DNA of 64,000 nucleotides, from assembly GCF_022012475.1 (NCBI RefSeq), contig NZ_JAKLWS010000017.1, positions 1 through 64,000 on the forward strand. Direction: 5' to 3'. The notes beneath the pieces were generated by a model. The model was given only the letters and a program-made list of their open reading frames with translations, was not told the origin of the DNA and searched no databases. The stretch comes from Rhodohalobacter sulfatireducens (GTDB taxonomy: Bacteria > Bacteroidota > Rhodothermia > Balneolales > Balneolaceae). Positions within the stretch are counted from its first letter, which is position 1. Each line of letters opens with the position of its first letter. Positions 1 to 8,023 of this stretch are shown piece after piece. A program made the translations under genes and the position numbers.

Positions 1-3000
1 TCTTTATAATGAGGCCAAACATCGATGATATGATTTATCCACCGAAGAGCCCACTCCCATTCCCGATTCTCTTCAAATAGTTCTACAGCCATCAATAAGT
101 GTCCCCTGGGTAGCTGTAGCTCCTGACCATTATCCCATGCTTTATCGAATTCGCCCTTTTGTATTTGAACAAGTACTTTACACCCATTCCATTCCGATGC
201 TTCACCAGGGTAGCGTTCCTGAATTGCCTCTAATGCATCTAGAATCTCTATCCAGCGTTTCTGCTCATATTGATATTCAAGCCATGCCGTGGCAGATTCA
301 GAGCTAGCTCCTTTCTCCAATGCTAAACTCCAGGCACCTTCCTTATTACCAATATTCAACAAACATTTTACTCGAAATATGTTGGCGTAAGATCTGTGCT
401 CAAGTGAAATATCGGCTATCTTCTCATGCCACCGAAGGGCCCATTCCCATTCCTGCTTCTCGTGACATAGTAATGCAGAATCCATTAGATAACCGAGGTC
501 TAGCTCACTATCATCTTCCCATGCTTTCTCGAATTCGCCCATTTGTATTTGAACAAGTACTTTATACCCATTCCATTCCGACGCTTCACCAGGGAAGCGT
601 TCCTGAATTGTCTCTAATGCATCTAGAATCTCTATCCAGCGTTTCTGCTCATATTGATGTTTAATCCATGATAGGGCAGATTCAGAGCTAGCTCCTTTCT
701 CCATTGCTAAAGTCCAAGCCTCTTCCTGTTCACCCAAATTTACAAAACAACCTATTATGTGATTTCTTATTTGCTTCGATTGATAGTCAGCATCTTTATT
801 TTGTAGTCTCTTAAATAATTCAAGAGAATATGAGTAATCATTCTTCTTGTAATAATAGCTAGCAGCAGCAAACAATGTGCCACTTGGGTTTTCAGGATCT
901 TCATATATTTCTCGTGCATCTTCTAACAAGTTTAATTCAAGCAAGCACATCACACAAGAGCCCATAGCATTATCATTTGCTTCTGGAAAATGTAAATTAA
1001 TTAATTTCCACCAAGGTAATGCGTCTTTCCACCGTTGAGCATTATGATAAAATTCCGCCATAGTGTATAGAAGTATCTTCTCAGTTTTTTCCTTTTTGAG
1101 TATTGAATGCGCTTTCTTTTCATAACCTAAATTGAGTAAAGCTTTCACATATATATGACCAAATAAAGAATTTTCCGGAAACTTTTTTTTGAGATATTTA
1201 CTCCAATTTAAAACTCTATCCCATTCTTTATTTTGACTTGAAACAAAATGAACAAGTGAGTTCAGAATCTCTTCTAGGTCATGAACTATATTATCTCTTA
1301 AATCACTGTTAGACAATAGATTGTCAATGATCGAGAAGGCACGATCCAATAATTCATGATGTCTAGATTTAGTTTTTTTAGACAATTCGACAAGCATTCT
1401 TGCCCAAGTGCTTAGCTTTTCATCTGGTGTGTGTTCAATTACTTCATTCGCGAGTGAGTTTATCCACACAGAATCATTAAAAAACTTACTTAGACTTCCA
1501 CAAACCCATAATGAACTTGGACCGAGCAAAGAAAGGTCCAATCTCTCTAATGCTTTGATCAGATTATTGATATTTTTTTGGTCCCTGGATTTTGAATAAG
1601 CTATCAAAATAGCTAGTTCACAATAACTCTTATTGGTACTAATACAATCTACCAGAGTTGAAAAGTATTGACGTTCTGTCTTATCTGAAATATCAAGTGC
1701 TAAAGATTCTAATCCATCAACCATGCAGAGGTAATCTATCTCATTATCTGAGAAAAATAACCGATCAGTTTCAATAAATAGATCATGTCTATTAATTAAT
1801 TTATCTAATTTGGCATCTATTATATTATTTGGCTCTTCTCTTAACCTAGCACAAAAATCAATTAGTAGCTCTTGAGTACTGAATCCAATATATGCTGCTG
1901 CTCTTATGATATCTTGATGACGTTCAGATCCACTCCATGTAAGACGAAATAACATTTCTGGAGACATGAGCCCTCTGAACTGATTGATCCAATATTCAGC
2001 CTCATCTAGTGGTTCATTATAATTTTCAATTACAAATGAAGCTATCCAGTATAATGGGATAACATTCTGGTGCTTCTTAAATAAGTTTCTCAACAATGAT
2101 ATATGTTCAGACCCCAAAATTGATTCTGCTGAAGAAAGAATTGCTTCACCATCCTGTGTAATTTCTCCATCTTCATTTGCCACTAACGGATGAAATGGAA
2201 AAGAGGGTACTATTTCAAAATAGCTTTCCAAATTCTCGAAAATAGCTCTCGACTCAATCCATTGATTGAGTCGCTCCTCATCTTCACGACCATTACCTGC
2301 TGGCTGTAAACGCAGATCTGTACAAATTATCGGAACATTTCGCATTGTATGTTTTGATACTCTTAAATTATAAATTGCTCGTATCAAATCTGGTTGTCTA
2401 TATATATCATCTATAAAAAAAACTGGTATTAAACCTTTATTGTTTCTTCTGAAATTTTCAATCCAACTTACAAACCACCTATATACATTCTCAGTTTCAT
2501 CAACATGTCCTACCCATATAGGTTCATATTCATTACTAATTTGTATCAGTTGATATGCTAAATAAGCTAGCCAACTTGATTTTCCAGTTTTTTCATCACT
2601 TCTAAAACAATAAGAGTTGGTTGGTTTAAATTCATTTAGGAACTCCTTATGTTTTTCAAGTTTTATGAAAAGTTGAATCAAATCTAGTGTCACAAGAGGC
2701 TGTTTAGTGAGGCCCTCTAAACTTCTATCATAAGTACGATTTTTAAACAATTCAAAGGGGTTGCCAATAGAAGCTTTGTCTCTAAGTCTCGCAGTATTAC
2801 CAGCAATACCTAAACTAGTAAATTGATTTCGTTTTAAAATCTTATCGTAATACTCAGCGTTTGTATTTGGAGATAAAATTTGATTTATAAAATTAAAATA
2901 ATCAGGTAATTGATATTCTGTTACGAGGGCCTTTGAACCTGATGTATTTAGTTCAATTTGATTAGATTTCTGGGTATATTTATTTTCATCTTTATAAGTA

Positions 3001-3848
3001 TGATCATTTATAAGATTAAGTAAGTACTTCGGAAGATTAGCGTGCTTTCCATAATCCAAAACCTTGAATCTCTTTTGAATTGGAAATTTTGATCTGGCTT
3101 CATCAAATGAATCAGAAGGTGAAAGTATATAAATCGAAGAAGTAAGGTCAGAAAAATGATCTCCAGCCCAAGATAACATATTTCCTATATTTGGGTCTTC
3201 TAAACCTGCACCAAAGCCAATAAATACTGGAGTATAGGGAGATCGTAAAATTCTAAGAAAATGTTGCCCCTTAATATTTTCAGAAATATTGTGATAGGAT
3301 CTCTCACCTAAAACAATTGAATCAGGTTGTGTATAATGTCCATGAAAGTGAAGTATTGCCTCTCCATGACGTAAAGCCTTATCAAACTCATCTAATGATT
3401 GAAGTGTCACTGGCGGAATTTCTAACCACTCACTCAAGAGGTTATCGTAATTTGTCGTGGCGATGATAATCCCACTATCATGTATACGACGAAGAGCTTC
3501 AAGAATCTGAGAGTTTTTTATCTCAAATTGCTCAAAATAATGTTCAAGCCAATCCTTAAAAGCACCTTTTCCATGTTCAGAAAGCAACTCTTGTATCTTG
3601 CTTCCTAAAAAAATCAAATCATCTGGTTGAGGTGAATCTTCAAGAAAACGACTATACTTTTTATACTGTTCATTAAAATTTGGAAAATGATTATTTAGAT
3701 ATTCTAACCCATTTCTGATAAGCCCTACCCATCCTATTTCTTGATTCTCAGTCGCTGCAATTGATACACCTGTCCCAATTACGAAGACAACACGTTCACC
3801 GGGAGCTAAAATTGCTTTTTTTAAATCTTTTTTAAAAGTAGAACTCAT
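1..3848 (-). CDS. SIR2-STAND-type anti-phage protein (Avs-like), partial, C-terminus beyond window
   Basis: Reading the minus strand from ATG at 3848 gives an uninterrupted frame of 1282 codons that runs off base 1, so the protein is incomplete. Residues 1 to about 275 are a SIR2_2-type NADase: GTGVS (25-29) replaces the usual GAGxS, followed by TNYDNLL (from 132), HFHGH (167-171) and GFGAGLEDPN (211-220). Residues 417-425 read SDEKTGKSS, a Walker A-like loop with Ser for the first Gly, and 475-481 (PVFFIDD) fit Walker B, as in STAND ATPases. From about residue 550 the chain is helical and Trp-rich, resembling TPR-like sensor repeats, with two nearly identical 128-residue units near the end. 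SIR2 effector plus STAND plus repeat sensor is the layout of AVAST type V and related defence proteins, in which target sensing leads to NAD depletion; that role is inferred. It stands alone, with no visible partner gene, next to an AbiE locus. Confidence 0.85.
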   Translation of the reverse strand, partial: MSSTFKKDLKKAILAPGERVVFVIGTGVSIAATENQEIGWVGLIRNGLEYLNNHFPNFNEQYKKYSRFLEDSPQPDDLIFLGSKIQELLSEHGKGAFKDWLEHYFEQFEIKNSQILEALRRIHDSGIIIATTNYDNLLSEWLEIPPVTLQSLDEFDKALRHGEAILHFHGHYTQPDSIVLGERSYHNISENIKGQHFLRILRSPYTPVFIGFGAGLEDPNIGNMLSWAGDHFSDLTSSIYILSPSDSFDEARSKFPIQKRFKVLDYGKHANLPKYLLNLINDHTYKDENKYTQKSNQIELNTSGSKALVTEYQLPDYFNFINQILSPNTNAEYYDKILKRNQFTSLGIAGNTARLRDKASIGNPFELFKNRTYDRSLEGLTKQPLVTLDLIQLFIKLEKHKEFLNEFKPTNSYCFRSDEKTGKSSWLAYLAYQLIQISNEYEPIWVGHVDETENVYRWFVSWIENFRRNNKGLIPVFFIDDIYRQPDLIRAIYNLRVSKHTMRNVPIICTDLRLQPAGNGREDEERLNQWIESRAIFENLESYFEIVPSFPFHPLVANEDGEITQDGEAILSSAESILGSEHISLLRNLFKKHQNVIPLYWIASFVIENYNEPLDEAEYWINQFRGLMSPEMLFRLTWSGSERHQDIIRAAAYIGFSTQELLIDFCARLREEPNNIIDAKLDKLINRHDLFIETDRLFFSDNEIDYLCMVDGLESLALDISDKTERQYFSTLVDCISTNKSYCELAILIAYSKSRDQKNINNLIKALERLDLSLLGPSSLWVCGSLSKFFNDSVWINSLANEVIEHTPDEKLSTWARMLVELSKKTKSRHHELLDRAFSIIDNLLSNSDLRDNIVHDLEEILNSLVHFVSSQNKEWDRVLNWSKYLKKKFPENSLFGHIYVKALLNLGYEKKAHSILKKEKTEKILLYTMAEFYHNAQRWKDALPWWKLINLHFPEANDNAMGSCVMCLLELNLLEDAREIYEDPENPSGTLFAAASYYYKKNDYSYSLELFKRLQNKDADYQSKQIRNHIIGCFVNLGEQEEAWTLAMEKGASSESALSWIKHQYEQKRWIEILDALETIQERFPGEASEWNGYKVLVQIQMGEFEKAWEDDSELDLGYLMDSALLCHEKQEWEWALRWHEKIADISLEHRSYANIFRVKCLLNIGNKEGAWSLALEKGASSESATAWLEYQYEQKRWIEILDALEAIQERYPGEASEWNGCKVLVQIQKGEFDKAWDNGQELQLPRGHLLMAVELFEENREWEWALRWINHIIDVWPHYK
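39..735 (-). repeat. Two-copy tandem repeat inside the sensor region of the SIR2-STAND gene
   Basis: Bases about 39-350 and 429-735 are near-identical direct copies offset by 384-390 bp. For example, the stretch beginning cccattccattccg occurs at 183 and 567, and gagctagctcctttctcc at 301 and 685. Each copy encodes one roughly 128-residue helical unit (QYEQKRWIEILDALE and flanking residues). DNA similarity is much higher than selection for protein structure alone would need, so the duplication is probably recent. More copies may lie left of base 1. Confidence 0.85.
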
Positions 3849-4442
3849 TTTTTCAAGTTTATTTTTAAATCAATGCTGAATAATTGGGAGGATGATTTGT
3901 TCTTTTTTTAGTCATTTATATTAATTAATGCTAAATAAATTACTAGAACAGAACAAAATTAACTCAAATGATCTATAAAGTATTAAATGGCTATTTAAAA
4001 TATCTAAAGCCTACCAAAAAAAAATATTTCCTTGAATGAATCGAATTCAGCAGTTTCAATGTAGTCTTCTACGAAAGTTTACCACTTGAAAGTAGAAAAA
4101 GCCTTATCCTTGAAGGATGAAAAAAATTTGTTGAAGCGAATCCCAGATAATATTTATTCTCAACAGAGAGTAACAAGGACTAAAGTGTCGAGATGTTTGT
4201 CGAGATGTTTGTCGAGATCATAAAATAAGTGATACGACCTTTTTATAAGTGGCGTGCCAAGTATGGCGGACTTAACGCAAGTCAGCTTGCTCAATATCAG
4301 TTTATATGAAAAGTAGGTTTCTTTTAAAACCAGTCGACTGAAGATCGATTTCACTTTCCCTTTTCAATAGCTTAAAAAGACGTTTTAGAAAATTTGGTCC
4401 AAATTTTGACACCACAAATTTTTGTGCAGTTAGATATTGATT
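3849..4442. other. Intergenic region with IS remnant and short tandem repeat
   Basis: This AT-rich gap should contain the promoter of the SIR2-STAND gene near 3850-3960. At 4188-4218 a 12-bp unit (tcgagatgtttg) is repeated two and a half times. An IS3-type transposase fragment is listed separately. A 64-codon minus-strand open frame at 4160-4354 overlaps both and has no recognisable family, so it was not called. Confidence 0.6.
4229..4309 (+). pseudogene. IS3-family OrfA (HTH_Tnp_1) fragment
   Basis: In frame with 4244, the plus strand encodes FYKWRAKYGGLNASQLAQYQ before a stop. This matches the helix-turn-helix end of IS3-type OrfA proteins (typically F-Y-x-W-R-x-K-Y-G-G-L/M-x-x-S). The reading frame is closed by TAA at 4226-4228 just upstream, and nothing of OrfB follows. 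It is therefore a short fossil of an insertion sequence, consistent with a mobile-element-rich locus. The identification rests on the motif alone. Confidence 0.5.
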
Positions 4443-5354
4443 TTATCCTTCAGATAAAACTTCTTCTAATTTCTTCAGCATTTCTTGGTGCTTTTTTTCA
4501 TCCATCTTTCGGATGTTCAGCAACTTCCATTTAACACCGGGCAGATTTTTTAAATGAGATACAGGCATCAGATTCCATTGAGGATCACCTTTCTTGAAAG
4601 TGATAAGAAATTCTTTTTCGAGATCCGTTAAATCTTGCAAAATGAGCTTTGGTAATACTTTCTGTACCTCAATGAGTTCTTCTAACTCAACGAGGTCATT
4701 GGTCATGCCCCTGAACTCCTTTTTATAAATATCATCCAGATCTATGGTATTGGGATTTAAAAGTTCGTTCATAGGCCGGGAATGGCTAATTAAATACCCG
4801 ATAAATGCGGTTCGAATTTTCTCGGTGATTCCCTCATTTTCCAGGAGGAGTTTTACATCAAATAAATCTCGGGGGTGCTGTCTGTCCAATGCAGCACACA
4901 ATTTGCCTCCATAAAGATCTTCGAAAGAAAGCGTTTGTAACGCTGCAAATAATTCAAACTCATTTTGGATTCTGGAACTCAACTCTTTTTCAACAGGATC
5001 AAATATAGAACCTCGCAAAACGGTGTTGACTTCCAGTTTAATCTGAGTGTTGGCATTCCTGATAATCAGCCTACTCAGGGTGCCTCCGCTTTTCTGAGGC
5101 TTACCCCTTGTTCCCGGAATCTCTTTCTCAATCGCATCTGCTATTTTCTGGACACTTTTGCTGATTGATGTAAGCGACTCTTTCCTATCGTTTACAGGCA
5201 GATAGGTGAGATCGATGTCTACCGACAGGCGGGGAAAGTCATGCCAGAAAAAATTCAGAGCGGTTCCCCCTTTTAGTACTAGATCCTTCTGCCTTGCAAC
5301 TATGGGCAATACACTCAGTAACAGCCGGACTTGATTTCGATATTCTTCTGTCAT
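4443..5354 (-). CDS. abiEii: AbiEii/AbiGii family nucleotidyltransferase toxin
   Basis: This 303-residue protein has the DUF1814/AbiEii nucleotidyltransferase fold. GGTALN (29-34) and RLSVDIDL (42-49) give the two catalytic aspartates of the Gx(S/T)...DxD motif. EDLYGGKLCAALDR followed by HPRDLFD provides the later Lys/Asp motifs characteristic of AbiEii. AbiEii/MenT-type toxins transfer nucleotides to RNA, including tRNA, and block translation. The start overlaps the stop of the upstream antitoxin gene by 4 bp, so the two are translationally coupled as a type IV toxin-antitoxin pair. All motifs are intact, so the toxin is probably active. Confidence 0.92.
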   Translation of the reverse strand: MTEEYRNQVRLLLSVLPIVARQKDLVLKGGTALNFFWHDFPRLSVDIDLTYLPVNDRKESLTSISKSVQKIADAIEKEIPGTRGKPQKSGGTLSRLIIRNANTQIKLEVNTVLRGSIFDPVEKELSSRIQNEFELFAALQTLSFEDLYGGKLCAALDRQHPRDLFDVKLLLENEGITEKIRTAFIGYLISHSRPMNELLNPNTIDLDDIYKKEFRGMTNDLVELEELIEVQKVLPKLILQDLTDLEKEFLITFKKGDPQWNLMPVSHLKNLPGVKWKLLNIRKMDEKKHQEMLKKLEEVLSEG

Positions 5355-6112
5355 CGCTCTTCCCTCGATAGATCCGGAACGACTATTTTATATTTTTTAT
5401 CCAGTATTCCCCCTTTAACGATCTCTCTTTTTCCACTGCCCAAGTCTATCGTTGAGGGATCGAGTCTTTTGAACCATGCATGATTATGATGCTCTGCCAT
5501 ATACAAGAACAGGCGCTTTACTTTTACAGATTTACAGCCCTCAAGTAATTTCTGAAGAACGGAGGGCCGCAAAGATGTTAATCCCTCCATGATGTAGTTC
5601 GCTTCATCTATGCCTTCATGCTTTGGTACATCATGAAGATATTCAAGTATGGATTGTTCGGCAGATGATATCGTTAATTCTATATTTTCTACCTTCCTTT
5701 TTGTTAGCTCGTTTGCATTATCCCCAAAAAGTGTTGCCGACCGGATTTCTAACTGTGCCGTCCAATTATAATTAACAAACCAGGATGGTAACCTGACGTC
5801 AGGAGTTTTCCAAACCAAGACCAACCGGGTATTACCCATTCTTATATAGTGGCCGTATCCATGCAACTCCAGGGACGTTTTACCTCCTACATGTACCGGA
5901 ATATCTTGCAGCGTTTGTAATGCATACAAACCTCCCGGCCATTCTACGGTATCTCCCTTTCGTTTATAAGCTCCGGGGCCTATCTGTTCTATCCAACCAC
6001 TGTTCTTATAGTTGTCGACCAACTGCCGATATACTCCTTGTTTCTCCAACCAGTGGGTGGTTATTACCGTACCAGGAGGCCATTTCTGCAATATTTGGTT
6101 TATTTTTTTCAA
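5351..6112 (-). CDS. abiEi: AbiEi-type antitoxin, winged-helix transcriptional regulator
   Basis: This 253-residue protein has an N-terminal winged helix (residues about 5-55, ending GWIEQIGPGAYKR) followed by the AbiEi_3 antitoxin region beginning around WPGGLYALQTL. AbiEi proteins neutralise AbiEii without stable complex formation and repress their own operon by binding inverted repeats in the promoter. Candidate operators lie upstream at 6155-6180 and 6260-6280. The gene overlaps abiEii by 4 bp (ATGA). The ATG at 6112 follows an AT-rich leader with no strong Shine-Dalgarno. Confidence 0.9.
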   Translation of the reverse strand: MKKINQILQKWPPGTVITTHWLEKQGVYRQLVDNYKNSGWIEQIGPGAYKRKGDTVEWPGGLYALQTLQDIPVHVGGKTSLELHGYGHYIRMGNTRLVLVWKTPDVRLPSWFVNYNWTAQLEIRSATLFGDNANELTKRKVENIELTISSAEQSILEYLHDVPKHEGIDEANYIMEGLTSLRPSVLQKLLEGCKSVKVKRLFLYMAEHHNHAWFKRLDPSTIDLGSGKREIVKGGILDKKYKIVVPDLSREER

Positions 6113-6154
6113 TTTACGTCAAGGTTTTGTTGACATATTTAAATATTTATAAAC

Positions 6155-6180
6155 TATTTTGGTTTAAATAATACCAATTT
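6155..6180. promoter_or_regulatory. Candidate AbiEi operator (ATTTTGGT / ACCAATTTT half-sites)
   Basis: ATTTTGGT at 6155-6162 and ACCAATTTT at 6172-6180 form an imperfect inverted repeat 43-68 bp upstream of abiEi. The same half-site forms a perfect palindrome at a similar distance upstream of the second AbiEi-like gene. Binding is inferred from known AbiEi autoregulation. Confidence 0.4.
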
Positions 6181-6259
6181 TGTCAATATAATGTAGGCAA
6201 AATTGTGATTTTCTAAACTGAATTTGTAATAATAATCTCTTTTTGTTCACTCATTCTTC

Positions 6260-6280
6260 TTGTTCACGAAACGTGAACAA
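6260..6280. promoter_or_regulatory. 21-bp perfect inverted repeat upstream of abiE
   Basis: The arms TTGTTCACG (6260-6268) and CGTGAACAA (6272-6280) are separated by AAA. Further half-sites (tgttcac at 6244-6250 and tgaacaa near 6289) flank it symmetrically. The arrangement of four half-sites looks like a repressor operator about 150 bp upstream of abiEi. Which protein binds it is unknown. Confidence 0.45.
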
Positions 6281-6383
6281 AAATGAAAATGAACAAAATG
6301 GGTGCGCTAGGAAAATCGTAGGTAAATTTCAGTTTAAAATATCTACTGAATATTGATTAATGGTCAATATTCAGAGTAAAAAT

Positions 6384-6473
6384 TAAACTGATCTTCAATC
6401 GCATAACAGGCTATATAATCGATTTGAAGAAAATTGCAGCATTTCTAAACGGTTTTTATAAAAGGTAATCGAT
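6384..6473. repeat. Dispersed repeat block B, copy 1
   Basis: The block beginning taaactgatcttcaatc and ending near aaggtaatcgatattta recurs with few differences at 11596-11683 in the same orientation. It is non-coding and lies just downstream of the orphan AbiEi gene. Confidence 0.8.
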
Positions 6474-6558
6474 ATTTAGAATTGTTGTCCGGTAATAATA
6501 ATTTTGTATCGCACCAACATTTATAGACGGGCCTTAACGGACTGTTCTAATCTGCTAC

Positions 6559-7158
6559 TCATCCGGATACCAGTGCTTTTAGATAAGGCTTCATCACAGT
6601 TTTAACCCGGCAGATTCCCATATACTTTTGAAGCTCGTTAAGATTGGCTTCGGGCAGTTCCAGGTAGTTTCTGAGTCCTTCGAAAGCAAGATCTTCTCCG
6701 AGTTTGTTTCTGTAATGAAACATATCGCAGACTGTCTTCGGTTTATTATAAACCTTGAAACTCCCATACGAACGTTCAACTTCCTTTTTACCTGCGTTAT
6801 AAATATTCTCCCTGTGGAAGTAAACATCTATGGGCGGATAGTCCAGTTCAAAACGATCTGTGTTGTTTGGAACTGCCACAGTAATTTTTGAGGGATTAAA
6901 AGTAGTAAGTTCATGGTAAGCCAGTGCAGATGAAAGACAAATAACAGCACTATCGTTGGCCTTATGTATATCCACAAAGCTTTCGTATTCATCCCGCTGA
7001 TAATCTTTTAGTTTATAAAGACCTGGCTTGATTTTAATGACAAGATCTTTTTCAAGAGTCTCTTTTACTTTGCGGGTATGAATACCTGCTTCCTTCAGCT
7101 CCTTCATGGTGGCGTAGCCACCTTTACTGCGCATTATTTTGAGAATTGTCTGTGACAT
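6559..7158 (-). CDS. Orphan AbiEi-like antitoxin/regulator
   Basis: This 199-residue protein begins with a winged-helix segment (ILKIMRSKGGYATMKELKEA ... IKPGLYKL). A typical AbiEi body follows: CLSSALAYHELTTFNPSKITVAVP, then a PPIDVYFHR strand and KTVCDMFHYRNKLGEDLA. It is shorter than the AbiEi at 5351-6112 and belongs to a different subgroup. No AbiEii-like toxin lies next to it; the neighbours are a non-coding repeat and an AlpA-like gene. It may be a solitary repressor, an anti-toxin acting on the nearby AbiEii, or the remnant of a lost pair. An 18-bp palindrome upstream suggests autoregulation. Confidence 0.75.
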   Translation of the reverse strand: MSQTILKIMRSKGGYATMKELKEAGIHTRKVKETLEKDLVIKIKPGLYKLKDYQRDEYESFVDIHKANDSAVICLSSALAYHELTTFNPSKITVAVPNNTDRFELDYPPIDVYFHRENIYNAGKKEVERSYGSFKVYNKPKTVCDMFHYRNKLGEDLAFEGLRNYLELPEANLNELQKYMGICRVKTVMKPYLKALVSG

Positions 7159-7207
7159 TTTATTGGTTCTTTTTCAAGGTCGTTTACTTGAAATGACCTT
7201 TTATTCG

Positions 7208-7225
7208 AACCAAAATATTTTGGTT
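7208..7225. promoter_or_regulatory. 18-bp perfect palindrome, candidate operator of the orphan AbiEi
   Basis: AACCAAAATATTTTGGTT lies 50-67 bp upstream of the ATG at 7158. A second inverted repeat, AAGGTC (7176-7181) with GACCTT (7195-7200), lies between it and the gene. The ACCAAAAT half-site is shared with the abiE promoter at 6155-6180. Confidence 0.5.
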
Positions 7226-7251
7226 TTCAATTAAATAAACTAAAGCAGGTA

Positions 7252-7572
7252 TTATCTTTCCTTCCTTAGCAAAAGCCACTCCTCTATATCCGACCTGAGC
7301 CAACCGACTACACGGCTGGAAATTTTCACTTTGAGAGGTAATTGACCTTCATTATACATTTTATAAATCGTTGAAATGCTTAAAGAAAGCATCTCCCCCA
7401 ACTCTTTTGGCCGTATTATTTCTTTCTGTGAAGTAGATGTTTGTGTTTGAGTCGACCGACTCTGTAAGGTCTCGAAATGTATTAAAGTTTTCTTTAGCTC
7501 ATCGAACTCTCTGACCACAGCTTCTTTAACTGCATCTTGGATGGTTTGGGTAAGATAGGTTTCAAAGTTCAT
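7252..7572 (-). CDS. AlpA/excisionase-like helix-turn-helix DNA-binding protein
   Basis: This 106-residue protein has an N-terminal amphipathic segment (TIQDAVKEAVVREFDELKKT). A MerR-like HTH_17 domain follows from about residue 53 (RPKELGEMLSLSISTIYKMY ... GWLRSDIEEWLL). Such proteins act as excisionases or regulators of integrated elements. A truncated copy with an internal stop lies at 11298-11416, showing that this locus has been duplicated. It sits on the same strand as the orphan AbiEi gene 93 bp downstream. Confidence 0.75.
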   Translation of the reverse strand: MNFETYLTQTIQDAVKEAVVREFDELKKTLIHFETLQSRSTQTQTSTSQKEIIRPKELGEMLSLSISTIYKMYNEGQLPLKVKISSRVVGWLRSDIEEWLLLRKER

Positions 7573-7756
7573 AGGCTGGGGCTCTATAAGGTTTTGAATG
7601 AAGTTTAAAAACCTAAAATTAAGCAGGGGAGATCAATCTATTCTAATTTTAGGCTCTTAGAAGCGAAATTTGAAAATCAATTCTCTATAAAACTATCCTT
7701 TATAGACTCTTTCCTGATGCCATTGCAAGAAATCGGGGGATGGACTGTCAATTAAC
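7458..7756. repeat. Dispersed repeat block A, copy 1 (5' end and upstream region of the AlpA-like gene)
   Basis: About 300 bp covering the first 38 codons of the AlpA-like gene and its upstream region recur at about 11298-11598 in direct orientation. Shared landmarks include ggttttgaatga, ttttaggctcttagaagcgaaa and ctttatagac. By eye the copies are roughly 85 percent identical. Confidence 0.85.
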
Positions 7757-8023
7757 AGTTCCGGATGGTTTAGTACAGCATATAAATCATTGTTATAGAG
7801 CTAAATAATTATAAATGGAATCCTAAATATGATTAATATATGACTTAAATAAATACTACATATTTATGTAGTGGTTATTGTGCGATTATTTCGTACAATC
7901 AAAAATTGTTATTTGGTACAACAGCTTCTCCAAAGATGTGCAAGGGATAAGAAGTATAGGACAAAGGGAGTAGCACAACAATTATCTTTACCACCTAATC
8001 AATTTAGATATAAATCGTACTAT
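7573..8023. other. Intergenic region between the divergent AlpA-like gene and the envelope cassette
   Basis: The first half is repeat block A. The second half is AT-rich and should carry the promoter of the plus-strand cassette. An in-frame upstream extension of the first cassette gene (from 7871) exists, but it reads as low-complexity leader ahead of a clear signal peptide, so it was not taken as coding. Confidence 0.5.

Larger units (their letters stand above)
6113..6558. other. Intergenic region: abiE promoter, palindromes and repeat block B
   Basis: Beyond the leader of abiEi, this gap holds two inverted-repeat sites and the 90-bp block B (6384-6473) that recurs at 11596-11683. No coding potential was seen. 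Confidence 0.6.

Noticed and set aside
320-664. Plus-strand 114-codon open frame and others at 1-1600
   Set aside because: They lie antisense to the long SIR2-STAND frame, which is uninterrupted and has clear motifs.
4160-4354. 64-codon minus-strand frame
   Set aside because: It overlaps a 12-bp tandem repeat and the antisense of the IS3 OrfA fragment, and has no family resemblance.
7871-8023. N-terminal extension of the first envelope-cassette gene
   Set aside because: The downstream ATG at 8024 begins a textbook signal peptide; the extension has no such logic.
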